This document shows positions 1 through 6,511 of a stretch of DNA of 19,869 nt, piece after piece. A program made the position numbers and the translations under genes. Below the pieces are notes generated by a model that saw only the letters and a program-made list of their open reading frames with translations, was not told the origin of the DNA and did no database searches. Numbering within the stretch: position 1 is the stretch's first letter; every line of letters begins with the position of its first letter. This DNA comes from DASSOY01 sp035776675 (GTDB lineage: Bacteria; Bacillota; Bacilli; Bacillales; DASSOY01), in assembly GCA_035776675.1 (NCBI GenBank), contig DASTWO010000140.1, positions 1-19,869 of the forward strand, read 5' to 3'.

Positions 1-138
1 GTTCCTCAGGGCGGAAGTTTGCCACCGGCTTCCTCCAGACACGAGGTCGCCCTCCATGCCCTTGCCTTAAGCTACAACTACTACTGCCTTCACTGTTCGG
101 GACTCTCACCCTATAGCCTGCACCCATGCCGGGCACAC
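1..138 (-). mobile_element. Group IIC intron, 5' end (partial, cut by window edge)
   Basis: Read on the minus strand from base 138 leftward, the sequence opens with GTGTGCCCGGCATGGGTG, continues with CTATAGGGTGAGAGTCCCG and, further in, GCAAACTTCCGCCCTGAGGAAC. This is the start of domain I of bacterial group II introns and closely resembles the Oceanobacillus iheyensis group IIC ribozyme as I remember it. The intron start (GTGTG) falls six bases after the stem of a terminator hairpin, the insertion preference known for class C introns. Only the first 138 bases are visible, so the reverse-transcriptase ORF, domain V and the 3' end, if present, lie outside. Whether it is a full mobile intron or a 5' remnant cannot be judged here. 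Confidence 0.88.
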
Positions 139-176
139 AAGGAAGAAAACCTGCTGTGATCCACAACAGGTTTTCT
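139..176 (-). terminator. Rho-independent terminator of the cotSA-cotS operon, intron target
   Basis: On the minus strand the two arms (176-162 and 158-144) pair over 15 positions with a three-base loop. The only non-Watson-Crick pair is a G-U, which becomes C-A on the other strand, so the hairpin is built for leftward transcripts. The stem ends in GGTTTTCT followed by TCCTT, and the intron begins immediately after. It lies 17 bases past the stop of the 66-residue ORF. Confidence 0.85.
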
Positions 177-192
177 TTCATCATTCAAACAT

Positions 193-393
193 TTACTCTT
201 CCTCTTTCTTTTGTTTCAACTTATCGATCAGCATTTCGTACTCTTTAGCCGTCCATCCCATCGACCCTGGTGGCGAAAATTCGTATTGATTCAAATCCAC
301 CTGGGTGATGCCGTGTTCCTCAGAAGATTGGCTGGAATCATCCGGACGCTTTGCACTTCTATTGGGTTTCATTTGATCATCGCGCTCAGACAT
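193..393 (-). CDS. Small hydrophilic protein in coat operon, unknown (66 aa)
   Basis: I do not recognise this 66-residue protein. It is very polar: a Lys/Arg/Asp/Ser-rich first half (MSERDDQMKPNRSAKRPDD), a central patch with QYEFSPPGSMGWT, and a charged C-terminal helix ending KQKKEEE. I chose the ATG at 393 because AAGGAGGGA lies eight bases upstream of it; an in-frame ATG at 414 has no comparable site. It is the last gene of the cotSA-cotS operon, starting 39 bases after the cotS stop, and the operon terminator follows. In B. subtilis a small coat-associated gene (ytxO) is also linked to cotS and cotSA, but I see no basis for equating the two. A role in the spore coat is inference from position only. 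Confidence 0.72.
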   Translation of the reverse strand: MSERDDQMKPNRSAKRPDDSSQSSEEHGITQVDLNQYEFSPPGSMGWTAKEYEMLIDKLKQKKEEE

Positions 394-432
394 GGTTTCT
401 CCCTCCTTCTTCATCGGAATGAAAGTTTATCC

Positions 433-1473
433 TCAACCGGTGATTTTTTCATAGATCTCATCAAACCGGTCCAGAAACTCACTTTTCGAAGTTTCAATCG
501 CTACTACATTCTTCAGGGCTGCCAAATATTTAAAGTCGGACCAAGCTTTCTTTTCCCGTAAATAATAGTTTTGTGCGATGGAGCAGAAAAGATGAGGAAA
601 TCGCAGGTCGGTCCACAATATTCTTAGATCTTCTTTCGTAAGAGGTCGAACCTCATGATAGGCTCGAAGCATCTCACAACAAAGTTCAACATCCCAGACC
701 GACAGTTTCTTCATTACTTTGTCGAGCATAATCCGCAAATCTCTCATTGGCAGATCGATGTTAACGGAACGCAATTCTTTCATGAAAGCCTTGCCGTCTT
801 TTAAGGTCAAACGGGAAAGAGTGAAATCTTGCTGGCAAAACCTGTTTTCTTCTGCATAGGCCTGAACCTGAAGCTTAAATGAATCTTGTTCGATTTCTTC
901 CGATGCCCGTTTTCCTCGTTTCATTATTTCGTCGACATGCATGAGAAATAATTCCGAAAAGGGATCCGTCTCCTGATTAGCCGCCAGTAACTTAAATCCT
1001 TCTAATTGCTGTAATTTCCATCTGTACAACTTTTCCCACTTTCCAAGGCGTCGGCGTTTCTTTCCCCCTTTCGGCGGAGAATACCCTTTCGATTTCTCAT
1101 GGAACTCGGCTTTGAATGCCATCGCCTTTCTCAAGTGATCCGGACTGTAATAATTCAGCGGTGAACCATCATGTTTTTCATACATGACATAACTGCGGTC
1201 TTCTCCTCCAACAAAGAGTTCCCCCTCACTGGTCTCAATCAGATTCGTTACGGGAAATCCATTTTCTTGCAAATGTTTATGGGCTCCTGCGATGAACAAC
1301 ATTTTTTCGGGCTTGCGTAATTCTCTCTTTAATATCATCCGGCCCTGGTCAGTTTCAACCAACCATTGAGCGCGGCCGCCTCTTTCAGAGACCAGCCTAA
1401 TGGTGTTCACTTCCACGGGGTACTTCTCGACGATGATTTCGGCTTCTTCATTGTTTGCCTGATGATTTTTCAT
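433..1473 (-). CDS. cotS: CotS-family spore coat protein, probable pseudokinase
   Basis: This 346-residue protein has the aminoglycoside-phosphotransferase-like fold of the CotS/CotI/YutH/YsxE family. The family length (about 350) and the shared segment DLPMRDLRIMLDKVMKK with its paralogue at 2913 support the call. The catalytic region is degenerate. Where the paralogue has LCHQDYGTGN this protein has FCQQDFTLSR (residues 212-221): the Asp stays, the preceding His is Gln and the metal-binding Asn is Arg. The later IDLD is KELR (232-235), so the second metal ligand is also gone. It is therefore likely a structural coat protein without kinase activity. The start is supported by AAGGGGGTGAG seven bases upstream and overlaps the end of cotSA by 26 bases, so the two are translationally coupled. 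CotS of B. subtilis is an outer-coat protein encoded next to cotSA. Confidence 0.85.
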   Translation of the reverse strand: MKNHQANNEEAEIIVEKYPVEVNTIRLVSERGGRAQWLVETDQGRMILKRELRKPEKMLFIAGAHKHLQENGFPVTNLIETSEGELFVGGEDRSYVMYEKHDGSPLNYYSPDHLRKAMAFKAEFHEKSKGYSPPKGGKKRRRLGKWEKLYRWKLQQLEGFKLLAANQETDPFSELFLMHVDEIMKRGKRASEEIEQDSFKLQVQAYAEENRFCQQDFTLSRLTLKDGKAFMKELRSVNIDLPMRDLRIMLDKVMKKLSVWDVELCCEMLRAYHEVRPLTKEDLRILWTDLRFPHLFCSIAQNYYLREKKAWSDFKYLAALKNVVAIETSKSEFLDRFDEIYEKITG

Positions 1474-2626
1474 CGTTTCTCACCCCCTTTAGTTGCTCCG
1501 CCTTTTCATAAACGCGTCGGAGGTGGTCTGCGACATGTTCCCAACCAAAATGTTCTTCCGCTGACACACGCCCGGCCTTGCCGATTTTTCTTCTTAGCGC
1601 ATCGTCATTCAGCAGACGATTGATTTTATTAACGTAAGCGCCGGCGTCCTCAAATTGGTCGATGACAAATCCATTTTTGCCTTCTTCAATCACTTCACTA
1701 TTGCCGCCTCTATCAGTTGTGATGATCGGCAAACCCGCCGCCATCGCTTCATAATGAACTCTGGCAAGAGGCTCTTGCCATTGCGAAGAGCACACAAATA
1801 CATCCGACATGGTGTAAAGCTTATGAATATCCGAAGGTTTGACAAATTTAATAAACCGAACGTTGTCAGGATATAATGCCCCGAGTGTATAAAGAAATTT
1901 GACATACTTGTTGACATCGTTTTCGCCGAACCACTTTGAACCAACAAATACGGCTACAACCTCTGGATGGCTCTTAACGATTTCTGGAATCGCCTGCAAT
2001 AAAATATGCGGCCCTTTCACCTTGCTTAAACGGCCAACAAATAATATGATTTTCTTCCCTTCAAGATCTAAATCCCGTCGCATGTCATTGCGAATTTCAT
2101 GGCCTTCATCTGTCCATGGCGGTCTGTATGTCTCAAGATCAACACCGGAATTGACGGTTTCGATTTTCTCCCGAGCCTGAGGAAATCGATCGCAAATAGT
2201 ATTAGCGATGTAGTCGCTTACTGTCGTAATACGATCAACAAGTTGAATACACTGCTCCCCTTTTTTTGTTGTGATCTTTTCAGCTGCGAACATTTCGTTA
2301 TGCACACTTAATACAAAGCTGCTGTTCGGGGAAGCATTATGAAGCATTTCAATCCATGCCGGCCGATTACAGATATGAACGACATCGAAATGCTCTTTCT
2401 TCAATTGTTTTGCCACTTCGGACACGTAGTCTTTCTTCTCCAAGTGAATATAGTCGATACCATCAACATTGTCCTGGTCCGGCAGAGCGGAATCTTTTAC
2501 AGAAAATACAGTGACGTCATATTGCTTTGCGATGAGTGGGGCAAACGACTGAATGTAAATTTGGATAGCGCCACCCCGGACAGCTGGGACCGGTAATTTC
2601 TCCGTAGCGACCAATGCGATTTTCAT
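1448..2626 (-). CDS. cotSA: Spore coat glycosyltransferase CotSA, GT4 family
   Basis: A 392-residue retaining GT-B glycosyltransferase of family GT4. The N-terminal acceptor domain starts MKIALVATEKLPVPAVRGGAI with the usual Gly-Gly loop. The C-terminal donor domain has FVGRLSKVKG (Arg199 and Lys204 for phosphate binding) and the EX7E motif EPLARVHYEAMAAGLP (Glu285 and Glu293). No signal peptide or membrane segment is visible, so it works in the mother-cell cytoplasm or on the forming coat. The ORF is open further upstream, but AAAGGAGG seven bases before the ATG at 2626 fixes the start. It is the first gene of the operon, overlapping cotS. The substrate is not known from the sequence. The adjacency to cotS, as in B. 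subtilis, makes the coat assignment likely rather than a general polysaccharide role. Confidence 0.87.
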   Translation of the reverse strand: MKIALVATEKLPVPAVRGGAIQIYIQSFAPLIAKQYDVTVFSVKDSALPDQDNVDGIDYIHLEKKDYVSEVAKQLKKEHFDVVHICNRPAWIEMLHNASPNSSFVLSVHNEMFAAEKITTKKGEQCIQLVDRITTVSDYIANTICDRFPQAREKIETVNSGVDLETYRPPWTDEGHEIRNDMRRDLDLEGKKIILFVGRLSKVKGPHILLQAIPEIVKSHPEVVAVFVGSKWFGENDVNKYVKFLYTLGALYPDNVRFIKFVKPSDIHKLYTMSDVFVCSSQWQEPLARVHYEAMAAGLPIITTDRGGNSEVIEEGKNGFVIDQFEDAGAYVNKINRLLNDDALRRKIGKAGRVSAEEHFGWEHVADHLRRVYEKAEQLKGVRNDEKSSGKQ

Positions 2627-2912
2627 CGTCTGGCCTCCTTTAATCAGTTGTGATCCATCATAAGCCAAAGAGCGGTATCTTCTAAACCACTGAAACCTTC
2701 TTATTTATTCCCCAAAACACTTGCTCCGAGGAGCTTTAGGCTTCTGATCTCTGGCATTTGGTCCTGTACACCCATCATACGAAGGAAAGGATTCCCTGGT
2801 ATCGCCACCTGCCCTTAATTTGGAAAAAAGGCGATTACCTGAAAATGGGGGATCACTTCTAGACCCATAAACATAGAGTGAATACAGAAACTTCTTTAAA
2901 GCAGGTGAATCA

Positions 2913-4103
2913 ATGTTGAAGAAATACCCGAACATATTGTCGGTCGGTCCTGTTTCAATTCAAGGTGAAATTAGATCGATTCTTGTTGAAAATCTTCAAA
3001 AACCCGGAAAACCAAACCCTGGCCAAACAGATAGTAGTCTGCACAGTGAAGCCGAAACCGAAATAGGCACAAAAGATGCCGAATTGACACCGGAAATGCG
3101 TGAGAGGTTAACCCTTCTCGGCAGAGAGATATTGAAAGAATGGGATTTGGATGTCCAGGATATCGAGGTTGTACAAGGCGGACAAATGGCGCTTGTTTGG
3201 AAAGTGACCACTCCCGATGGGCCTGTGTGTCTGAAGAGAATCAACCGCCCCGAGAAGAAAGCATTATTTTCAATCCACGCTCAAAATTATCTTGTTGAAA
3301 AAGGAGCCCACGTCCCGTCCATCATCATCACGAAAAATCAGCAGTTGTATGCCAAGCATGGACCATTTCTGTTTGTCGTTTACGACTGGATTGAGGGCCG
3401 TCAATTCGACATGAACGTGCCGGAAGATATTCAATGGATGATGAAGGGTCTTGCGGAGTACCACATTCATTCCAAAGGATTTCTGCCTCCTGAAGGACTC
3501 CCTGCGGCTTCCAAGCTAGGAGAATGGCCAAAACATTATACGAAGCGTTTCCAACAAATGGATTCGTGGAAATTAATAGCCGAGAAGCAACCGGACAATC
3601 CTTTCTCCCAACGATACCTGGAATTGGCGGATGAGTGGGTTGAATCCGGGAAAGATATTCTCAAACAGCTTGATGAATCACACTACAATGAATGGATTGA
3701 AGAATGTAAGAAAGAGCCGAATCTTTGCCACCAGGATTACGGAACGGGAAATACCATATTGGTGGATAACGAAGTTTGGGTCATTGATCTTGACACAACC
3801 GCTTACGACTTGCCCATACGGGACTTGAGGAAAATCATTATTCCGATGATGACCGATTATCCTGAGTGGCAAGATGGCTTATTCGATCTCATGCTTGACG
3901 CCTATGAGAAAGTAAATCCGCTGACAAATGAGCAAAAAAGTGTGATGTACATTGACATGATGTTCCCATACGAATTGTACGATGTGATTCGCGACAAATA
4001 CTCACTACAAAGCGATACGGCTGTTACGGAATTGGATGATGCCATTGCTTTTGAACGCACGAAACAAGAGAAACTGAAGGAACGCTTGAATCAAATTTCG
4101 TGA
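2913..4103 (+). CDS. CotS/CotI-family spore coat kinase-like protein
   Basis: A 396-residue APH-fold protein of the CotS family, most like CotI in setting. About 60 residues at the N terminus are an extension rich in Gln, Pro, Gly and charged residues; the family domain starts near TPEMRERLTLLG. The kinase residues are kept: Lys108 in VCLKRI, the catalytic loop HQDYGTGN (Asp275, Asn280) and IDLD (Asp292/Asp294). It could therefore bind ATP and phosphorylate a small molecule or coat component, unlike its neighbour cotS. The start has AGGTGA six bases upstream. It is transcribed divergently from cotSA across 286 bases. A weak sigma-K-like -10 (CATAGAGTG, 2872-2880) lies upstream, but its -35 region and spacing fit poorly. 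A hairpin follows at 4138. Confidence 0.85.
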   Translation: MLKKYPNILSVGPVSIQGEIRSILVENLQKPGKPNPGQTDSSLHSEAETEIGTKDAELTPEMRERLTLLGREILKEWDLDVQDIEVVQGGQMALVWKVTTPDGPVCLKRINRPEKKALFSIHAQNYLVEKGAHVPSIIITKNQQLYAKHGPFLFVVYDWIEGRQFDMNVPEDIQWMMKGLAEYHIHSKGFLPPEGLPAASKLGEWPKHYTKRFQQMDSWKLIAEKQPDNPFSQRYLELADEWVESGKDILKQLDESHYNEWIEECKKEPNLCHQDYGTGNTILVDNEVWVIDLDTTAYDLPIRDLRKIIIPMMTDYPEWQDGLFDLMLDAYEKVNPLTNEQKSVMYIDMMFPYELYDVIRDKYSLQSDTAVTELDDAIAFERTKQEKLKERLNQIS

Positions 4104-4137
4104 TAGATAGCGAAACGCTCCATCCTCAGCAAAAGAA

Positions 4138-4179
4138 AAAACCGGGGTTGTCCCGACTTACTCAGGCAATCCTGGTTTT
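4138..4179. terminator. Bidirectional hairpin after the CotI-like gene
   Basis: AAAACCGGGGTTG pairs with CAATCCTGGTTTT over 13 positions including two G-T pairs. On the plus strand only four T follow the GC part. On the minus strand the stem runs into a much better tract (TTTTTTCTTTT). It can end the CotI-like transcript and also stop antisense read-through coming from the right. Confidence 0.65.
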
Positions 4180-4283
4180 CAAATATAAAAAAGAGAGAAT
4201 GTCCCATATTTTCGTATACAATAGCCCAAATCATAAATAATAGGTAAAAGACAAAATTCACCCGTTAACGCGAGGTTATTGGT

Positions 4284-4748
4284 ATGGACAAATTGATCTT
4301 GTGGACCCTTTTTGCGGTCGGCATTCTTTTGTTAATCTTGAGTTTCAGAAAGCACCCTGTAAAAGAATGGATTCTCATTTTTGCCATTACGGGCTATCTT
4401 TGTTCTATTTTCGGGGTTCTTATCGTTGAGGAAGGCATGCTGAGTTATCCCGTAGGGATTTTTCCAAGCTATTTTGACACGAGTCCTCTTTATGAATATT
4501 TACTATTACCAGTTGTGTGTATTTATTATTATCAATCCTCATTCGACTCTAATTGGCGAGGAATTATTGGACAGGCGTTGATTTATTCATGCCTGCTGAC
4601 CATTTTTGAGAAGTTTCTGGAGACCTACACAAATTTGATTGAATACTACACGTGGACATGGGTGGACTCGTTCTTCAGCATTTTTTTCATGATGATCTTT
4701 GTAAGAGGTACCCTTAAACTGATAAACCAAAACAATCAAAAAGAATAA
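4284..4748 (+). CDS. CBO0543-family integral membrane protein (154 aa)
   Basis: A small, very hydrophobic protein with about five predicted membrane segments: near residues 3-21, 28-48, 70-85, 93-112 and 125-145. The pattern of the second helix followed by a YPVGIFPSYFDTSPLYEYLLLPVVCIYYYQ stretch, and TWTWVDSFFSIFF near the end, matches the CBO0543 family, which is common in Bacillaceae and of unknown function. The start is supported by a moderate GAGG about nine bases upstream. It stands alone between the CotI-like gene (180 bases away, with a terminator in between) and the convergent DUF421 gene. No catalytic residues are evident. Family assignment is from memory of the conserved pattern. 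Confidence 0.72.
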   Translation: MDKLILWTLFAVGILLLILSFRKHPVKEWILIFAITGYLCSIFGVLIVEEGMLSYPVGIFPSYFDTSPLYEYLLLPVVCIYYYQSSFDSNWRGIIGQALIYSCLLTIFEKFLETYTNLIEYYTWTWVDSFFSIFFMMIFVRGTLKLINQNNQKE

Positions 4749-4771
4749 AAGTGGCCATAAAGGCCGGTTTT
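4747..4771. terminator. Bidirectional terminator between convergent genes
   Basis: AAAAGTGGCC and GGCCGGTTTT form a 10-position stem with one mismatch and one G-T pair around a five-base loop. It overlaps the stop of the CBO0543 gene and lies 21 bases past the stop of the DUF421 gene. T-rich sequence follows on both strands. Confidence 0.65.
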
Positions 4772-4792
4772 CTCTATTTCCCTTCCTTCTTT

Positions 4793-5491
4793 TTAACCTT
4801 CACGTTCAGCTGTTTTCTTCTCCACAAACAAATTCCCGTCACTTTGAAGTTCAGCTAACAGTACCTCATCAGGACTTTCAATGCCGAAAGAACGTAACTG
4901 ATCGGTCAACCACACCTGTGTCAATCCGACTTCACGCAAATTTTTCATCACAATCCTGCCATCTACAATGATTTCGGTCGGCATATACATCCGGCTTTGC
5001 GCCTGAATTTGCATATCACCCTTCGTAATGTTTTCCTGAAGAGGCTTTTTCAGCACACTGAGCTTTCCGTTCGGTTCCATGATAGCGTAGTCAATGTCCT
5101 GAAATGAAAAAGCGTTGTTGTTGCGCAACATCATACTTAAATCGTCCATGTTCAACCGAAGGCGTTTCATCACATTTTGTTGAATCACACCTCTTTTGAT
5201 GACGATGGCAGGCTGGCCATCCAGGGCAACCCGTGCCTTTGATGATCTCAGACTGATAAGCTCCACAATAATGGTCAACACGGACCAAAGCAAAAGAGCG
5301 GCGACACCCGATAAGATGCTGACATCTCTGTTTACAGCCATTTCAGCAGCAATGTTTCCTAGTGAAATGCCGGTTATATAGGTAAAGAAGGACATTTGGC
5401 TGATTTGCTTTTGCCCTAGAAGTCGTGTGAGAACAAGCATTAGCACAAATCCAAGCAAAGTTCTTAAAGATACTATCAATACCGTTTCCAT
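4793..5491 (-). CDS. DUF421 / YetF-type membrane protein
   Basis: A 232-residue protein with three N-terminal membrane helices (about 3-22, 35-52 and 58-80) and a soluble C-terminal domain. The segments RLLGQKQISQMSFFTYITGISLGNIAAE and LDGQPAIVIKRG...NMDDLSMMLR are hallmarks of the DUF421 family (B. subtilis YetF, YkjA, YrbG, YdfR, YdfS). The C-terminal domain is the YetF alpha/beta fold and should face the cytoplasm. GGAGGGA five bases before the ATG supports the start. It is downstream of fabI, separated by a strong terminator, so it should have its own promoter. A poor candidate (GTGACA, 17 bases, TAAACA) lies at about 5514-5542. The molecular function cannot be read from the sequence. Confidence 0.85.
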   Translation of the reverse strand: METVLIVSLRTLLGFVLMLVLTRLLGQKQISQMSFFTYITGISLGNIAAEMAVNRDVSILSGVAALLLWSVLTIIVELISLRSSKARVALDGQPAIVIKRGVIQQNVMKRLRLNMDDLSMMLRNNNAFSFQDIDYAIMEPNGKLSVLKKPLQENITKGDMQIQAQSRMYMPTEIIVDGRIVMKNLREVGLTQVWLTDQLRSFGIESPDEVLLAELQSDGNLFVEKKTAEREG

Positions 5492-5557
5492 AGTTCCCTC
5501 CGCGACAGTTTTTGTTTATTTGTCATTTTGGCCAATGTCACGGCTATATAAAACAAA

Positions 5558-5592
5558 AAGCGCGGAGAAACTTTTTTGGTTTCTCCGCGCTT
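5558..5592 (-). terminator. fabI terminator
   Basis: On the minus strand AAGCGCGGAGAAAC pairs perfectly with GTTTCTCCGCGCTT across a seven-base loop, followed by TTTG and TTTTA. It is a 14-bp stem, 10 bases past the fabI stop codon. Confidence 0.92.
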
Positions 5593-5601
5593 GAAGCTTT
5601 A

Positions 5602-6384
5602 TTATATTCCTACAATATTAAATCCGGAATCGACGTGAATCATTTCCCCGGTAATACCGGAAGCCAAATCACTCATCAAGAACAATGCCGTATTGCCGAC
5701 ATCTTCTTTCGTAATCGCCCGTCTCATCGGCGCACGTTCTTCAATTTCCTTCAAAACAGTGTTAAAGTCACCGACACCCTTAGCGGATAAGGTGCGGATA
5801 GGACCTGCGGAAATGGCGTTCACTCGAACACCGTATTTCCCAAGATCGTTCGCCAGGTATTTTACGCTTGCATCCAACGATGCCTTGGCCACACCCATGA
5901 CATTGTAGTTCTTTACAACACGTTCGCCGCCGAGATAGGTCATCGTGACGATACCAGCCCGATCAGTAAACAACTCATGTTCCTTCGCTGCCTTTGCAAC
6001 GGCAGTCAGTGAATAGGAACTAATATTTTGCGCGAGAAGAAATCCGTCCCGCGTCGTGTTCATGTATTCATCTTTTAACTCTTCGGTTTTCGCAAATGCG
6101 ATACAATGTGCGATCCCGTCAATTTGCCCGACTTCATTTTTGATGGCCGTGAATGTTTTATCGATTTCTTCATCACTCGTGACATCGCACGGAAAGAACA
6201 ATGAATCATCACGGTCCAATTCATCCGCCAGTTTCCGGACATTTTTCTCAAAACGCTCTCCGACGTATGTGAAAATCAATCTTGCTCCCGCATTACTTAG
6301 GGCCTGTGAGATCCCCCATGCAATGCTTCGTTTGTTGGCTACCCCCATGACGACATAAGTACGCCCTTCCAATGATATTCCCAT
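5602..6384 (-). CDS. fabI: Enoyl-[acyl-carrier-protein] reductase (NADH), FabI
   Basis: A 260-residue short-chain dehydrogenase that reduces trans-2-enoyl-ACP in the last step of each type II fatty-acid elongation cycle; it is the triclosan target. It opens MGISLEGRTYVVMGVANKRSIAWGI, the FabI variant of the NAD-binding glycine motif. The catalytic set is Tyr150, Tyr160 and Lys167 (YNVMGVAK), followed by SAGPIRTLSAKG. Length and sequence agree with B. subtilis FabI. The ORF is open upstream, but homologues start here; GGAGG lies 11 bases before this ATG, which is long. An ATG 18 bases earlier overlaps that GGAGG and has no site of its own. The gene is isolated between terminators and has a TATAAT -10 element upstream. 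I found no FapR-type operator. Confidence 0.95.
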   Translation of the reverse strand: MGISLEGRTYVVMGVANKRSIAWGISQALSNAGARLIFTYVGERFEKNVRKLADELDRDDSLFFPCDVTSDEEIDKTFTAIKNEVGQIDGIAHCIAFAKTEELKDEYMNTTRDGFLLAQNISSYSLTAVAKAAKEHELFTDRAGIVTMTYLGGERVVKNYNVMGVAKASLDASVKYLANDLGKYGVRVNAISAGPIRTLSAKGVGDFNTVLKEIEERAPMRRAITKEDVGNTALFLMSDLASGITGEMIHVDSGFNIVGI

Positions 6385-6420
6385 ATGTAATGAAACCTCC
6401 ATTATGTTGATTTGTTCACA

Positions 6421-6426
6421 ATTATA
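6421..6426 (-). promoter_or_regulatory. Likely fabI promoter -10 element
   Basis: TATAAT on the minus strand, 36 bases upstream of the chosen fabI start and downstream of the antiporter terminator, so a promoter is needed here. The hexamer at the 17-base distance (TTCCTC) is a poor -35, so the promoter may be weak or activator-dependent. Confidence 0.5.
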
Positions 6427-6467
6427 ACATGTCCTGGCCTTGTGAGGAATTGCAATGAGTGACAATG

Positions 6468-6501
6468 AAAAAAAGACCCCCTGGTTTGGGACCAAGGGAT
6501 C
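6468..6501 (-). terminator. Terminator of the CPA2 antiporter gene
   Basis: On the minus strand GATCCCTTGGT pairs with ACCAGGGGGTC (11 positions, two G-T pairs, five-base loop) and is followed by seven T. It lies just past the antiporter stop codon and separates it from fabI. Confidence 0.92.
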
Positions 6502-6511
6502 ACCCACTCCG

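Noticed and set aside
1366..1623. Plus-strand frames inside cotS and cotSA, and similar long antisense frames elsewhere.
   Set aside because: They lack ribosome binding sites and family features, and lie wholly within well-supported genes on the other strand.
2854..2880. Sigma-K promoter for the CotI-like gene (CACT and CATAGAGTG).
   Set aside because: The -10 matches only in part and the spacing is about two bases short, so it is mentioned but not called.
2705..2935. Minus-strand 76-residue frame between cotSA and the CotI-like gene.
   Set aside because: It overlaps the start of the CotI-like gene, has no ribosome binding site and resembles no family I know.
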